Shown here piece by piece: positions 37,476-45,997 of a stretch of 64,000 bases of DNA (its first letter is position 1; each line of letters begins with the position of its first letter). A program made the translations under genes and the position numbers. A model generated the notes under the pieces. The model was not told where the DNA came from and made no database searches. It was given only the letters and a program-made list of their open reading frames with translations. Source of the stretch: Lentilactobacillus sp. SPB1-3 (GTDB lineage: Bacteria > Bacillota > Bacilli > Lactobacillales > Lactobacillaceae); contig NZ_CP168151.1 in the NCBI RefSeq assembly GCF_026913205.2, positions 62,001-126,000 on the forward strand. Direction: 5' to 3'.

Positions 37476-37889
37476 ATGAAGCAGATATATTTTTTATGTA
37501 CCGGAAATTCTTGTCGAAGTCAGATGGCCGAAGGATTTGCCAAGAAGGTATTGGGAGATCAATGGAGAATTGCTAGTGCCGGAGTTGAAAGACATGGATT
37601 AAACACTAATGCTGTGAAAGTTATGAATGAAGTTGGTATCGATATCTCACGAAATGAATCAAAACTAATTGATGTCGATTATTTGAATAGTAGTAATCTG
37701 GTAGTTACTCTTTGTGGTGATGCCCGTGATAAGTGTCCTGTAACGCCAAGCACAGTCAAAAAGTTACATTGGCCATTAATTGATCCTGCTCAAGTTAAAG
37801 GCTCTGAAAAGGAAGTTTTAGAGGTATTTAGACAGGTTCGTGATGAGATTGAAAATAGAATTAAAAATCTAGCGGCACAGGAACAATAA
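37476..37889 (+). CDS. arsC: thioredoxin-coupled arsenate reductase or low-Mr phosphatase
   Basis: ArsC of the low-molecular-weight phosphatase fold (137 aa) that would reduce arsenate to arsenite. The P-loop is C8-TGNSC-R14, and the redox relay cysteines are C80 and C87 in [12 protein letters not shown]. That three-cysteine set distinguishes thioredoxin-linked ArsC from plain tyrosine phosphatases. No arsenite pump (ArsB/Acr3) is next to it; cadD and an ArsR-type regulator follow after a terminator, so the three genes form a metal-stress cluster but not one simple operon. Confidence 0.88.
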   Translation: MKQIYFLCTGNSCRSQMAEGFAKKVLGDQWRIASAGVERHGLNTNAVKVMNEVGIDISRNESKLIDVDYLNSSNLVVTLCGDARDKCPVTPSTVKKLHWPLIDPAQVKGSEKEVLEVFRQVRDEIENRIKNLAAQEQ

Positions 37890-37894
37890 TATTT

Positions 37895-37928
37895 AAAAAG
37901 CAGAAATCTTTTGATTTCTGCTTTTTTT
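37895..37928 (+). terminator. terminator after arsC
   Basis: AAAAAGCAGAAATC / GATTTCTGCTTTTTTT, loop TTTT. Confidence 0.88.
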
Positions 37929-37940
37929 ATTCATAAATTT

Positions 37941-37997
37941 TTCGACTAAGAGGAAAGTGTGCTAATATGAAATAAATATCATATGAATATATTTTCA
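37941..37997 (+). promoter_or_regulatory. cadD promoter with ArsR/SmtB-type operator
   Basis: TTCGAC, a 16-bp spacer and TAATAT (37963-37968) are followed by TGAA-TATATT-TTCA at 37984-37997. TGAA-N6-TTCA is the core of SmtB/CzrA operators, and its position just after the -10 would block transcription. Inference from pattern. Confidence 0.55.
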
Positions 37998-38014
37998 TGT
38001 AAAGGAGAACGCCT

Positions 38015-38623
38015 ATGCTAGAAGCCCTCGGAACTGCATTATTATCATATATCGGAACTACATCCGATTATTTCGTTGTCTTGTTGCTAGTCTTCGGAAT
38101 GTATCGCGGTAGATTAGCTAGACCGGTATTTGCGGGAGCATATGTAGGAAACCTTATCTTAATTGCAGTATCACTGATTATTGCGGATGTTTTGAAATTA
38201 ATTCCAGAAGAATGGATTCTAGGATTACTAGGATTTATCCCGATTTTTATGGGAATTAAAGGTCTTTTTTCTCATCAAGATGAGGGTGAAGATGCTGCTA
38301 AAAAATTATCTAAAACTAATTCAAAAAAAGTTTTCTCAAGTGTTGTTTTAATTACAGTTGCTGGTTGTGGGGCTGATAATATGGCAATGTATATTCCTTT
38401 CTTTGCTAATACTAGTGCCACGTATGTTCCAGCAATCCTAGTATTATTCCTAGTAGTTTTATCGATAATCATTTTCTCGGCTTATTACCTGACTTTGTTA
38501 CCACCTGTTCACGTATTCTTTGAAAAGTTTGGTGAGATGTCCAGGTCAATTATATATATTGCATTAGGATGTTACGTACTATACGATGCCGGTACCATTT
38601 CTCATTTTATTTCGATGATTTAG
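38015..38623 (+). CDS. cadD: CadD-family cadmium resistance transporter
   Basis: Membrane protein of 202 aa with about five or six helices, resembling CadD, which confers cadmium resistance in staphylococci. Typical features are the N-terminal TALLSYIGTTSDYFVVLLLVFGMYR and the central VAGCGADNMAMYIPFF, followed by a C-terminal IIYIALGCYVLYDAGTIS. The ATG follows AAAGGAG. It is directly followed by its likely repressor (9-12 bp gap), and a matching operator lies in front of the gene. Which metal is exported cannot be read from the sequence. Confidence 0.85.
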   Translation: MLEALGTALLSYIGTTSDYFVVLLLVFGMYRGRLARPVFAGAYVGNLILIAVSLIIADVLKLIPEEWILGLLGFIPIFMGIKGLFSHQDEGEDAAKKLSKTNSKKVFSSVVLITVAGCGADNMAMYIPFFANTSATYVPAILVLFLVVLSIIIFSAYYLTLLPPVHVFFEKFGEMSRSIIYIALGCYVLYDAGTISHFISMI

Positions 38624-38635
38624 TGGAGGAACATG

Positions 38636-39013
38636 ATGGATACAATTCATTTAATTCATCCAGCAAAGCTGGACGAGGCAGTTAAAATTGCACGGTTGCT
38701 TGGCAACAAGACTCGAATTCAAATTTTGTATTTGTTAAAACAAAGACAATATAACGTGACAGAATTACAGAATATTCTACAAATAGAACAGTCGTCTCTT
38801 TCTCATCAGTTAAAAGAATTGCGAGATTATCAGTTAATTAGCCAAAAGCGCGATGGTAAGTCGATATACTATCAACTTACCGATCCACATATTATTAGCA
38901 CAATGGATTCAATTTTAGCTCATACGGACCACGTGTTGACTGGAATTCGGCACGATGGGGTCGTACTAGATCAAGAGATAGAGATTGATGGTAATACTGG
39001 TGATGAAAAATAA
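38636..39013 (+). CDS. ArsR/SmtB metal-sensing repressor with CzrA-like site
   Basis: Winged-helix repressor (125 aa) with the recognition region QSSLSHQLKELRDYQLISQKRDGKSIYYQL. Helix 5 reads DPHIISTMDSILAHTDH: D83, H85, H96 and H99 reproduce the D-x-H-x10-H-x2-H zinc/cobalt site of CzrA. There is no cysteine in the protein, so the cadmium/lead site of CadC and the arsenic site of ArsR are absent. The start could also be the ATG 3 bp earlier; I prefer 38636 for its distance to GGAGG. It probably controls cadD. Confidence 0.88.
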   Translation: MDTIHLIHPAKLDEAVKIARLLGNKTRIQILYLLKQRQYNVTELQNILQIEQSSLSHQLKELRDYQLISQKRDGKSIYYQLTDPHIISTMDSILAHTDHVLTGIRHDGVVLDQEIEIDGNTGDEK

Positions 39014-39081
39014 TTTGGTGGTATTAATTCGTGTGGTGAACTATTACTTGCGCTAAAATAATTGGCACAGGGGTGATAATT

Positions 39082-39411
39082 ATGAATAACCTACCACAAG
39101 GATTGCAAGATTTAATATTAACTACAAATGCAGGTGATTCAACCAAATTTGTTAACTTATTTGCATCAGATGGGGTAATTGATGACTGGGGTAACAAGTA
39201 TGTTGGTACTGAACGGATTGCTAGTTGGAATCAAACAGATAATATTGGTAAAAAATCACAATTTTCTTTAGTAGATGCTACTCAAGAAGCAGATGATCAG
39301 TGGCTATTGCACATTAAGGTCGCTGGTAATGGGTTCAATGGCACTAGTCCATTTAGATTTGTACTAAATAAAGATGGAAAAATCCAATCGATGCAAATTG
39401 TGTCAGATTAA
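39082..39411 (+). CDS. SnoaL/NTF2-like protein
   Basis: Small protein (109 aa) with the NTF2-like cone fold pattern: an N-terminal helix (LQDLILTTNAGDSTKFVNLFASDGVIDDWG), then strands KYVGTERIASWNQTDNIG and a final SPFRFVLNKDGKIQSMQIVSD. Such proteins bind or isomerise small molecules; no specific function is assigned. ATG at 39082 after GGGGTGA; a GTG three codons upstream lies within that ribosome site. Single-gene unit closed by a terminator. Confidence 0.75.
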   Translation: MNNLPQGLQDLILTTNAGDSTKFVNLFASDGVIDDWGNKYVGTERIASWNQTDNIGKKSQFSLVDATQEADDQWLLHIKVAGNGFNGTSPFRFVLNKDGKIQSMQIVSD

Positions 39412-39455
39412 AACAGGTCTCTTAATCAAACTAATGATTAAGAGACCTGTTTTTG
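39410..39455. terminator. bidirectional terminator
   Basis: AAACAGGTCTCTTAATCA / TGATTAAGAGACCTGTTT, 18-bp arms with AACTAA loop, between convergent genes. Confidence 0.9.
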
Positions 39456-39461
39456 TATAGA

Positions 39462-40631
39462 TTATTTATTTTCTTCAGCCAATTCCAATAAACGTTTTCT
39501 CAATGCGTCATCATAAGCTGTTAGGTAAAGACCATACTTACCACGCTTCATCAAAACATTTAAAACGTTAGCGATAAATTCTTTATATTCTTCTTGCGTG
39601 AATTTAATATCTTTTCGTTTCTTGAAAATCTCTTTGTGAGAATACTTTTCAGGAATGATTGTCATAGTATCAGTTTCTTTGTCATAACCAAATGAAGGGC
39701 CGATGACCATGCCAACATAGTTCAAATCAAATCCTTGTAAGGTATAAATAGTTCCTACTTGAGTAATTGATCCTTCACGCTTAGCCCAGTGAGTTCTTTG
39801 TGGATCCCATTCATCCCACGGCAAACTGAATGTATCCATCTCCACGTTATGCCGACCATCGATTCGAGGAAATCCAGAAGTTGCGACCATCCGACTCATG
39901 CCGACCTCTTTATTACGCTTTTTGATGTCTTCAAACATGCCACCAGCGGTGTCGTAAACCTTGAATTCAAAATCACTGTTGTCAGGGAATGGCTTCATTG
40001 GTTTTTGCGCAGTCAAATCATCCATCCAAGCGACTTGTTCGTCACTTGCAATCATTCGATATTGGAAATTCATATCAAAATTCTTGTAGGGATGGTCACC
40101 AATGGTCTTGTAGAGCAAGTCCTTGTCCCAATACATTTTTGATTGGAAAACTTGTTCGAAATCATAGACAACTACCACAACTTTAGCAAGGTCCATTAAA
40201 TCAGTTAGTTGATTTTGACCACGGTAGTGAGCATATGGTTCAGATTTTGAATATAACAAGTGAGCCTCATCAACGAAAATGATATCGTATTTCTTATTAT
40301 TCTTTTCAGCGTAATTAATTAATGATGTCGGACGGCGAATTGCGTTGACCTTCATGCCGGGAATTGATTCAGCGATGTCTTGATAAGCCTTGTATAGTTC
40401 GGGATGGTTCACTACTAGGGAAGTCTTGTAGCGCTTATCTGTCATGTATTGACGAACTAGTTCCATGAGGACAACGGACTTACCAGTTCCAGCAGCACCT
40501 TCAATGATGGCAACTGAATGTTCAGGACGTTTTAACCCTTCAGTGATGTAATCGTTAATATCTGTAATTACCCGTTTTTGGTCATCAGATAAATCATCGA
40601 CAAAAAATTGGGCCTTTAAAATTTCGTTCAT
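39462..40631 (-). CDS. DUF2075-type P-loop ATPase
   Basis: Protein of 389 aa with a helicase-like P-loop: Walker A EGAAGTGKSVVLMEL (about 44-58), Walker B YDIIFVDEAHLLY, and a later TLQGFDLNYVGMVIG that corresponds to superfamily-1 motif V-like sequences. It matches the DUF2075 family, which occurs alone or fused to nucleases; here no nuclease domain is present. Role unknown, possibly nucleic-acid remodelling. Single gene; ATG after AGGAG. Confidence 0.75.
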   Translation of the reverse strand: MNEILKAQFFVDDLSDDQKRVITDINDYITEGLKRPEHSVAIIEGAAGTGKSVVLMELVRQYMTDKRYKTSLVVNHPELYKAYQDIAESIPGMKVNAIRRPTSLINYAEKNNKKYDIIFVDEAHLLYSKSEPYAHYRGQNQLTDLMDLAKVVVVVYDFEQVFQSKMYWDKDLLYKTIGDHPYKNFDMNFQYRMIASDEQVAWMDDLTAQKPMKPFPDNSDFEFKVYDTAGGMFEDIKKRNKEVGMSRMVATSGFPRIDGRHNVEMDTFSLPWDEWDPQRTHWAKREGSITQVGTIYTLQGFDLNYVGMVIGPSFGYDKETDTMTIIPEKYSHKEIFKKRKDIKFTQEEYKEFIANVLNVLMKRGKYGLYLTAYDDALRKRLLELAEENK

Positions 40632-40725
40632 TAGTTAACTCCTAGTTGTTTTTCTCGTAAAAAATACCATTGTTCATTATAGCAGGTAATTAGAATCATG
40701 ATTTATTGAATTAGCAGTGTTGATA

Positions 40726-41160
40726 TTAATTTTCGGGTGCTTCCATACTATCAGCGACCTTTGATAACAAAGCAATCAGTTGATCGGCTTCAGTGTCCGT
40801 TAGGCCACTCATGGATTGATTTTCGGTGTCTTGGAAGATATCACTGATTTTATTCGTAGCTTGTTCCCCAGTAGGGGTGATATAAATTTTTTTGGAACGA
40901 TCTTGAGTTCCTTTCAGTGCATGTTTTTCAATATAAGCTGATTTTTCCAAGCTTTTTAAAATACCTGAGATACTGGCAGCCCGCATATTGAATGCTTCGG
41001 CAAGTTGGGTTTGGTTTAAGCCGGGATGTCCATGAATGTAACTTAAAGCTCTTGATTGGGACCGCGAAATGTTGAAGTCACGGGTTTCCCGTTCGTATTT
41101 TCTTTGCATATTAACATTGATCGTTCGCATTAAATAATTTATTTCGCTTGCTTTAGACAT
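40726..41160 (-). CDS. MarR family transcriptional regulator
   Basis: MarR-type winged-helix protein (144 aa): the helix-turn-helix LNQTQLAEAFNMRAASISGILKSLEKSAYIEKHA and the wing GTQDRSKKIYITPTGEQ are clear. It is divergent from a DHA2 drug exporter, and two palindromic sites lie in the 169-bp gap, so it probably represses the exporter and itself until a ligand binds. ATG behind AGGAGGGATC. Confidence 0.9.
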   Translation of the reverse strand: MSKASEINYLMRTINVNMQRKYERETRDFNISRSQSRALSYIHGHPGLNQTQLAEAFNMRAASISGILKSLEKSAYIEKHALKGTQDRSKKIYITPTGEQATNKISDIFQDTENQSMSGLTDTEADQLIALLSKVADSMEAPEN

Positions 41161-41227
41161 CCGCTGATCCCTCCTAGAAATGTGTTAACACTATTGTACT
41201 CGTAAGGAGCCATCTCTCTCAAGCAAA

Positions 41228-41299
41228 TTAGTTTCCTAATATGTTGACAATTATTTTAATTCGGATATAATACTGAGCGTTAACAAGTTAGGTACCTAA
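41228..41299 (+). promoter_or_regulatory. DHA2 exporter promoter flanked by two MarR-type operators
   Basis: Promoter TTGACA (41244-41249), 16-bp spacer, TATAAT (41266-41271). TTAGGTACCTAA at 41288-41299 is a perfect 12-bp palindrome, and TTAGTTTCCTAA at 41228-41239 is a related copy. The two sites bracket the promoter. Confidence 0.65.
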
Positions 41300-41329
41300 A
41301 TTGTATGAAAATATAAGGATGGTTCAAAA

Positions 41330-42763
41330 ATGAAAATGACGATGCAAAGCGTAAAGTACAACCGCAAACTATTAGTTTCGGTTGTGATATTAAGTGCCTT
41401 CGTGGCAATGATCAATCAAACGGTTCTTTCAGTTGCTCAACCAAGTATTATGGAATCCTTTGATGTTAATTTATCGACGGTGCAATGGTTATCTACGGGG
41501 TACTCATTGATTGGTGGAATTTTAATTCCGGTTTCCGCATGGATGGCCGATACATTCAACACAAAGAAATTAGTTTCTTATTCATTAGCAGTCTTTTTAA
41601 TTGGTTCTATCACTGCCTTCATATCTGGCAGTTTTCCAATTCTACTAGCCGGTAGACTACTTCAAGCAATTGGGGCTGGAGTATTATCCGGACTGACGAT
41701 GACAATTTTGTTTTCAGTTTACCCTAAAGAAAATCGTGGAACACCAACGACATTGCTAGGTTTGGTATTTGGAATCGCTCCAGCCATTGGACCTACATTA
41801 GGCGGTTTTATCGTTGATAATATCGGTTGGCACTATATCTTTGGATTAGTTTCACCAATTGTTGCAATCACATTTTTACTATCAGTATTTTATATGGCCG
41901 ATGTGGTTCCTCATAAAGTTACCAAGTTAGATTGGTTATCAGTTTTACTATCATCAGCCGGTTTTGGTGGCATTCTATATGGTGCCTCAATGGTGTCTGA
42001 TTACGGTTGGTTAGATGCAAGAACATTAACCACGTTTATTGCTGGATTGTGCTTAGTGTTGCTGTTCATCTGGCGCCAATTGGTGATCAGTAATCCAATG
42101 TTAAATCTCAAGGTATTTACCAAAGAGAATTTCTCCACCTCTGCAATTATCAGTGCCATCGCTCAAATCAGTATGGTGGCTGTCGAATTCATCCTGCCAG
42201 TTTATCTACAAAATGCCCGAGGTTTAACAGCTACACAATCCGGACTGGCTGTGCTCCCAGGAGCAATTTGCATGTTCATCTTAGCACCAATTTCAGGTAG
42301 GTTAGTTGAGAAAAATCTTGGTAAACAAATCATTATTTTTGGAATTACCATGATGACGATTAGTACATTATTACTATCATTCCTATCTCTTACCACTCCA
42401 ATTTGGGAAATTATTGGGTTGTATGCTTTACGAAACGTTGGTTTGACGTTTGCAATGATGCCTGCTGGAACGATGGGTATGCAACATTTGACCCCAGATT
42501 TGATCAGTCATGGTAGTGCTGGTAATAACGTTGTAAGACAAGTTGGTGCAGCTATTGGTACTGCAATCCTCATATCTGTTATGCAGTCTCAAGCAACAAA
42601 CGCATCACCAAGTAATAGTTTGATGAAAACAAATCCGGCTCAATTTGCCCATGACATGCATTTAGCATTGGTATCTGGCGCTCATGTGTCATTGCTGGTT
42701 GCTACAGCTATAGGTTTTGTCGGAATATTGGTTGCGTTCAGTTTAAAAAAAGACCATAAATAG
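41330..42763 (+). CDS. DHA2 family multidrug MFS exporter
   Basis: Fourteen-helix drug:H+ antiporter (477 aa) of the EmrB/QacA group. Helix 1 reads VVILSAFVAMINQTVLSVAQPSI, and motif A is degenerate in MADTFNTKKLVSYS. The antiporter motif C shows as LGLVFGIAPAIGPTLGGFIVDNIGWHYIFG in helix 5. It is under a strong promoter flanked by MarR-type palindromes and faces its probable regulator. Substrates unknown. Confidence 0.88.
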   Translation: MKMTMQSVKYNRKLLVSVVILSAFVAMINQTVLSVAQPSIMESFDVNLSTVQWLSTGYSLIGGILIPVSAWMADTFNTKKLVSYSLAVFLIGSITAFISGSFPILLAGRLLQAIGAGVLSGLTMTILFSVYPKENRGTPTTLLGLVFGIAPAIGPTLGGFIVDNIGWHYIFGLVSPIVAITFLLSVFYMADVVPHKVTKLDWLSVLLSSAGFGGILYGASMVSDYGWLDARTLTTFIAGLCLVLLFIWRQLVISNPMLNLKVFTKENFSTSAIISAIAQISMVAVEFILPVYLQNARGLTATQSGLAVLPGAICMFILAPISGRLVEKNLGKQIIIFGITMMTISTLLLSFLSLTTPIWEIIGLYALRNVGLTFAMMPAGTMGMQHLTPDLISHGSAGNNVVRQVGAAIGTAILISVMQSQATNASPSNSLMKTNPAQFAHDMHLALVSGAHVSLLVATAIGFVGILVAFSLKKDHK

Positions 42764-42829
42764 TCAGTTTAAAACAGAAGTTATATGCTACAATTTCAAT
42801 GATAATTGTTGAAAATTGAGGTTAGCATA

Positions 42830-43375
42830 ATGGGTCAGTTAATTACTTACGGATTACTTGTTGTCGGTGTTATTTATATGTGTTCCAAGTCGTTTAAATA
42901 CGAGAACATCTCCCGTTTTGGATGGATTACGATTCCTGTGTATTGTTTGATTATGTTTGTTATAAACGTTAATTTGAATGAAATGAATTTAATTAAGTCC
43001 GGAATCATTGTCGTAATCGGCTTTCTAATTGCCTATTTTCAGCAATTACAAGCTAAGATTAAATTCACCGATGAAGTTGATAAACATGATCGGCCAGTCA
43101 TTAAAATTCAGCGAAACTGGACATATGTCATCGGGTGGTTCCTGGTATTTGCCGCAAGTATCACTTTGCAGATTTTGTGGAGCAAAGAGATGACTACGCA
43201 AGAAGTAATTACTCAATTAAGTGATGAAATTCAAAAAGATTTATTGGTTTGGCGTTCGTTTGCATATAAGAGCTCATGGTATATTTGGCTGTTATCAGGA
43301 ATCAATATGATCAGTTACACATTATTGATTATGAGACGTGATAAACGGATTCAAGATGCCATTCGGCGACGTTGA
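42830..43375 (+). CDS. membrane protein of unknown function
   Basis: Not firmly recognised. About 181 aa with five predicted membrane helices (around 1-17, 24-42, 48-66, 102-124 and 152-171), a charged loop KIKFTDEVDKHDRPVIKIQRNW and a basic end RRDKRIQDAIRRR. The form is similar to CcdC/DUF1453-like proteins but I cannot confirm that. The ATG at 42830 has GAGG at 8 nt; an upstream TTG was not chosen. It follows the DHA2 exporter by 66 bp and may be co-transcribed. Confidence 0.6.
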   Translation: MGQLITYGLLVVGVIYMCSKSFKYENISRFGWITIPVYCLIMFVINVNLNEMNLIKSGIIVVIGFLIAYFQQLQAKIKFTDEVDKHDRPVIKIQRNWTYVIGWFLVFAASITLQILWSKEMTTQEVITQLSDEIQKDLLVWRSFAYKSSWYIWLLSGINMISYTLLIMRRDKRIQDAIRRR

Positions 43376-43385
43376 TTCTTAAAAA

Positions 43386-43425
43386 CAAAACGGTTGATCC
43401 TCAAGTGAGGGTCAACCGTTTTTTA
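43386..43425. terminator. bidirectional terminator
   Basis: AAAACGGTTGA / TCAACCGTTTT with inner TCCTC/GAGG(G), flanked by A and T runs, between convergent genes. Confidence 0.88.
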
Positions 43426-43953
43426 TTGTCGATTGTAACGGGTGATAACATCTTCACACGCAGCGATGATTTCTGGGGCGTGAGGCATGTCTTTATAAAA
43501 GACGGGTGAATGTGAATAGTTTGGATCGCGTGGTTTAAATTTGTTTACGCCGTACGCAATGCTGTTGGCAGGGACATCTTTGGTGATGATTGCTCCAGTG
43601 CCAATAATACTATGATCACCTACGATGATCGGGCCAACAACTTTGGCGCCATCGGCAATCACAACTCCTTTACCAATTACTGGATTGCCAAGGTTTTCCC
43701 ACTGATGAGTAATATGATTATATGTTTGGTTAGCGCCGATAGTGACGTTTTGAAAAATAACAACGTCTTCGCAAATCTTGGCTGCAGCAATTGTGCAGCC
43801 TTTACCATTATGAGCAAATTGGATGCTTTTATCTAAATGGAGACATGTTATCTCGAAGTTGTAGTTACTTTGTAGTTGGTCTGCGGCCAATTTTTGAGCT
43901 TCGGAATCGCTCGAGAAACAGTTGATATTGAGTAAAGTTTTAAAGTCTGTCAT
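43423..43953 (-). CDS. serine acetyltransferase-like hexapeptide protein
   Basis: Left-handed beta-helix acetyltransferase (176 aa) related to serine O-acetyltransferase CysE. The hexapeptide repeats run through IAAAKICEDVVIFQNVTIGANQ, GNPVIGKGVVIADGAKVVGPIIVGDHSIIGTGAIITKDVPANSIAYG. The N-terminal helical domain of classical CysE is short or missing and no cysteine-synthase gene is adjacent, so another acceptor is possible. ATG after GGAGG. It is 13 bp downstream of the oxidoreductase gene and probably in its operon. Confidence 0.75.
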   Translation of the reverse strand: MTDFKTLLNINCFSSDSEAQKLAADQLQSNYNFEITCLHLDKSIQFAHNGKGCTIAAAKICEDVVIFQNVTIGANQTYNHITHQWENLGNPVIGKGVVIADGAKVVGPIIVGDHSIIGTGAIITKDVPANSIAYGVNKFKPRDPNYSHSPVFYKDMPHAPEIIAACEDVITRYNRQ

Positions 43954-43966
43954 AAAAAGACCTCCG

Positions 43967-44869
43967 TTAATTGAATGAAACTAGCACACGGCCACGACTA
44001 TGATTTTCTTGAGTGTAGTGTTGAGCATCTTTGATTTGAGTTGCGGAAAAAATTCTGTCAATTGGTGCAAATAGTTGTCTATCAGCCAACTTTTGAATGA
44101 GGTTCTGATAAACATCACGGTCGAATTCCTCGTGAACAAATTGAAACGGAATGTTGTCTTCGTAACTCATTAAAGCGATTGAGGTTAGGACAGGGGATGA
44201 GATTTTTGAAACTAATCGAGAAATAAGAGCTGTACTACCAGCGATATCTAGGATTGCTGCGTTATTGAATGATGGTAAGGTATCAGTGGTGTACGATTGT
44301 AAATTCGGAAATTGCTGACTGAAATAATCCTTGCTGGCTGAAGACACAATCGGATATATATGAATATTTTCGTTTGGATCAATTAACTGCAATAGATATT
44401 GACCGATTACTGAGTTGGCACCGGTAAGAATAAAATCAGTAATTCCAGCATTTTGATACTTTTTAATGGAATTTAACAGTACCAATGGGGTGGCTGTTAG
44501 TGTAGTCGCACTAGCATTATCAACATTGTCTGGTAATGGAAAAAGCCAGTCACTATTTTCCGATAAGACATAATCACTGTATGAACCGGTGGGTTGCATT
44601 ATGAAGACCCGCTGATCAAGTAGTGATTGATCGCGGTTATAACCGACTTCGATAACCGTACCAACACCGCTGAAACCAATTGTTCTAGGCAATTCAGCAA
44701 ATGATTCTGTGGTAGCATTCGGGTTAATTTCTCGCTTGATATCTGTAGGAGTAATGGGTGCCAAGTCCATTTTGATGAGAACTCCATTCTTAGTAAGAAC
44801 AGGTTTATTGATTTGAGTTAGATTGAGATCGTCAATTCCGTTAAATGTAGTTTGTTGAATTGAAAGCAT
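43967..44869 (-). CDS. zinc-independent MDR/quinone oxidoreductase-like protein
   Basis: Medium-chain dehydrogenase/reductase (300 aa) with the GroES-like N-terminal part (PITPTDIKREINPN, ELPRTIGFSGVGTVIEVG) and a Rossmann domain with LTGANSVIGQYLLQL. The cysteines that bind zinc in alcohol dehydrogenases are absent, which places it with quinone reductases. It is shorter than the usual 320-330 aa. It is divergent from a TetR regulator, with an operator overlapping its -35 box, so induction by an electrophile or quinone is plausible. Confidence 0.85.
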   Translation of the reverse strand: MLSIQQTTFNGIDDLNLTQINKPVLTKNGVLIKMDLAPITPTDIKREINPNATTESFAELPRTIGFSGVGTVIEVGYNRDQSLLDQRVFIMQPTGSYSDYVLSENSDWLFPLPDNVDNASATTLTATPLVLLNSIKKYQNAGITDFILTGANSVIGQYLLQLIDPNENIHIYPIVSSASKDYFSQQFPNLQSYTTDTLPSFNNAAILDIAGSTALISRLVSKISSPVLTSIALMSYEDNIPFQFVHEEFDRDVYQNLIQKLADRQLFAPIDRIFSATQIKDAQHYTQENHSRGRVLVSFN

Positions 44870-44931
44870 AGTGGTTCTCCTATAAATAGTGGCAGAAACT
44901 GTGCTCTGCCGGAATGATTTAACATAGGAGT

Positions 44932-44989
44932 ACTATACTCGGTATTTTCTGGCTGTCAACATATTGTACATATTTTATATACAATATGT
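44932..44989 (-). promoter_or_regulatory. oxidoreductase promoter and TetR-type operator
   Basis: On the minus strand TTGACA, a 16-bp spacer and TATAGT (44932-44937). Next to the -35, ACATATTGTA (44959-44968) and TACAATATGT (44980-44989) form a 10-bp perfect inverted repeat with an 11-bp centre, the likely site of the divergent TetR protein. Confidence 0.7.
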
Positions 44990-45058
44990 ACCTATAAATA
45001 AAAATAAACAGATTATATGGTAAAATAACTGGTAATAGTTTCAGTGGAGGACTAAGCA

Positions 45059-45652
45059 ATGGTAAATTCAAAGAGAGCACCCCGAAAGACTAATCAGGAA
45101 CTGAATGAGCGTATTTTTTCGGCTACAATCAACATTTTAAATACCGAGGGGTATGAGCAAGTTACTTTTAACAATATTGCCAAAGAAGCGGGGACAAGTA
45201 GACCAGTCCTGTATCGTCATTGGGATTCGGCGTTTGAATTGTTGTTAGCAGCTGAAGATTACTTCGATGATGAAGAAGAAGATACTTTTGAGAATTTAGA
45301 TTTTTCGGATCATTCGTTACGTGAAAATCTAATTGTTAGCTTGAGTCATTTTGATGGCTCTCAATCTTTCCTGAGAGCGATATTAATTGAATTAGGTAAT
45401 GATAATCCAGTTGTTCATAAATATTTTGCTGGATTGCATAAACAGCAACTATACATTATGGAGCGAATGTTAAGTGCAGCTCAATTAAAAAATGAAATCA
45501 AGCACACTGTGACAGATAACGTAAAGTTGTTACCATTTAATCTCATGCTATATCAGGCAATGGTCGATCAAAACCCAGTAACAAAAGGATGGATTGAAAA
45601 TTTAGTTGATACTATTGTGTTACCAGCTATTATGGATCAGCAAAATAAGTAA
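45059..45652 (+). CDS. TetR family transcriptional regulator
   Basis: TetR/AcrR-type repressor (197 aa). The helix-turn-helix is VTFNNIAKEAGTSRPVLYRHWDSAFELLLA at about 37-66; the rest is an all-helical ligand domain with an acidic stretch (DYFDDEEEDTFENLDF). ATG after TGGAGG. It is divergent from the MDR oxidoreductase, and the 10-bp inverted repeat between them is its probable operator. Confidence 0.9.
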   Translation: MVNSKRAPRKTNQELNERIFSATINILNTEGYEQVTFNNIAKEAGTSRPVLYRHWDSAFELLLAAEDYFDDEEEDTFENLDFSDHSLRENLIVSLSHFDGSQSFLRAILIELGNDNPVVHKYFAGLHKQQLYIMERMLSAAQLKNEIKHTVTDNVKLLPFNLMLYQAMVDQNPVTKGWIENLVDTIVLPAIMDQQNK

Positions 45653-45666
45653 CGTATTGTTAAATA

Positions 45667-45682
45667 TGTTTCACATGAAACA
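45667..45682. promoter_or_regulatory. parS-like ParB-binding site
   Basis: TGTTTCACATGAAACA, identical to the gyrB-gyrA site and 15 of 16 to the parS consensus, in the gap after the TetR gene. Confidence 0.72.
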
Positions 45683-45715
45683 ATGAAAAATCAAAAGTAT
45701 TGTTGGCTTATACAA

Positions 45716-45772
45716 AAAATAGATTAGCGAATAACTAAAAACCATGCTTTAGTGATTTGCTAATCTATTTTA
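45716..45772. terminator. long bidirectional terminator hairpin
   Basis: AAAATAGATTAGC / GCTAATCTATTTT with an inner ACTAAA/TTTAGT stem; it overlaps the stop of the minus-strand gene. Confidence 0.75.
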
Positions 45773-45931
45773 ATGTTTTGAGTAGATACAAATTAAATTA
45801 ATAACTGCATCTAGAGTCATAATTCCAGCCATTAAATACATCGCTGCCATATTATGCATAGAAAAGATCAGCCAGAATAATACTAGGTTGAGCAATAGCA
45901 TGATCCATGCTAACCACTTGTTGTTTACCAT
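45770..45931 (-). CDS. small membrane protein (53 aa), unknown function
   Basis: Not recognised. MVNNKWLAWIMLLLNLVLFWLIFSMHNMAAMYLMAGIMTLDAVINLICIYSKH: two hydrophobic helices and almost no charge. GGAGGTGG lies 9-11 nt upstream, and the start could be the ATG at 45931 or the TTG just before it. It is 66 bp downstream of another small membrane gene and probably shares its transcript. Confidence 0.6.
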   Translation of the reverse strand: MVNNKWLAWIMLLLNLVLFWLIFSMHNMAAMYLMAGIMTLDAVINLICIYSKH

Positions 45932-45997
45932 CAAAAAAACCACCTCCCTACACAAGTATATGCGAAGGAGAGGCGGTCGTACATAAAAATTTAATAA

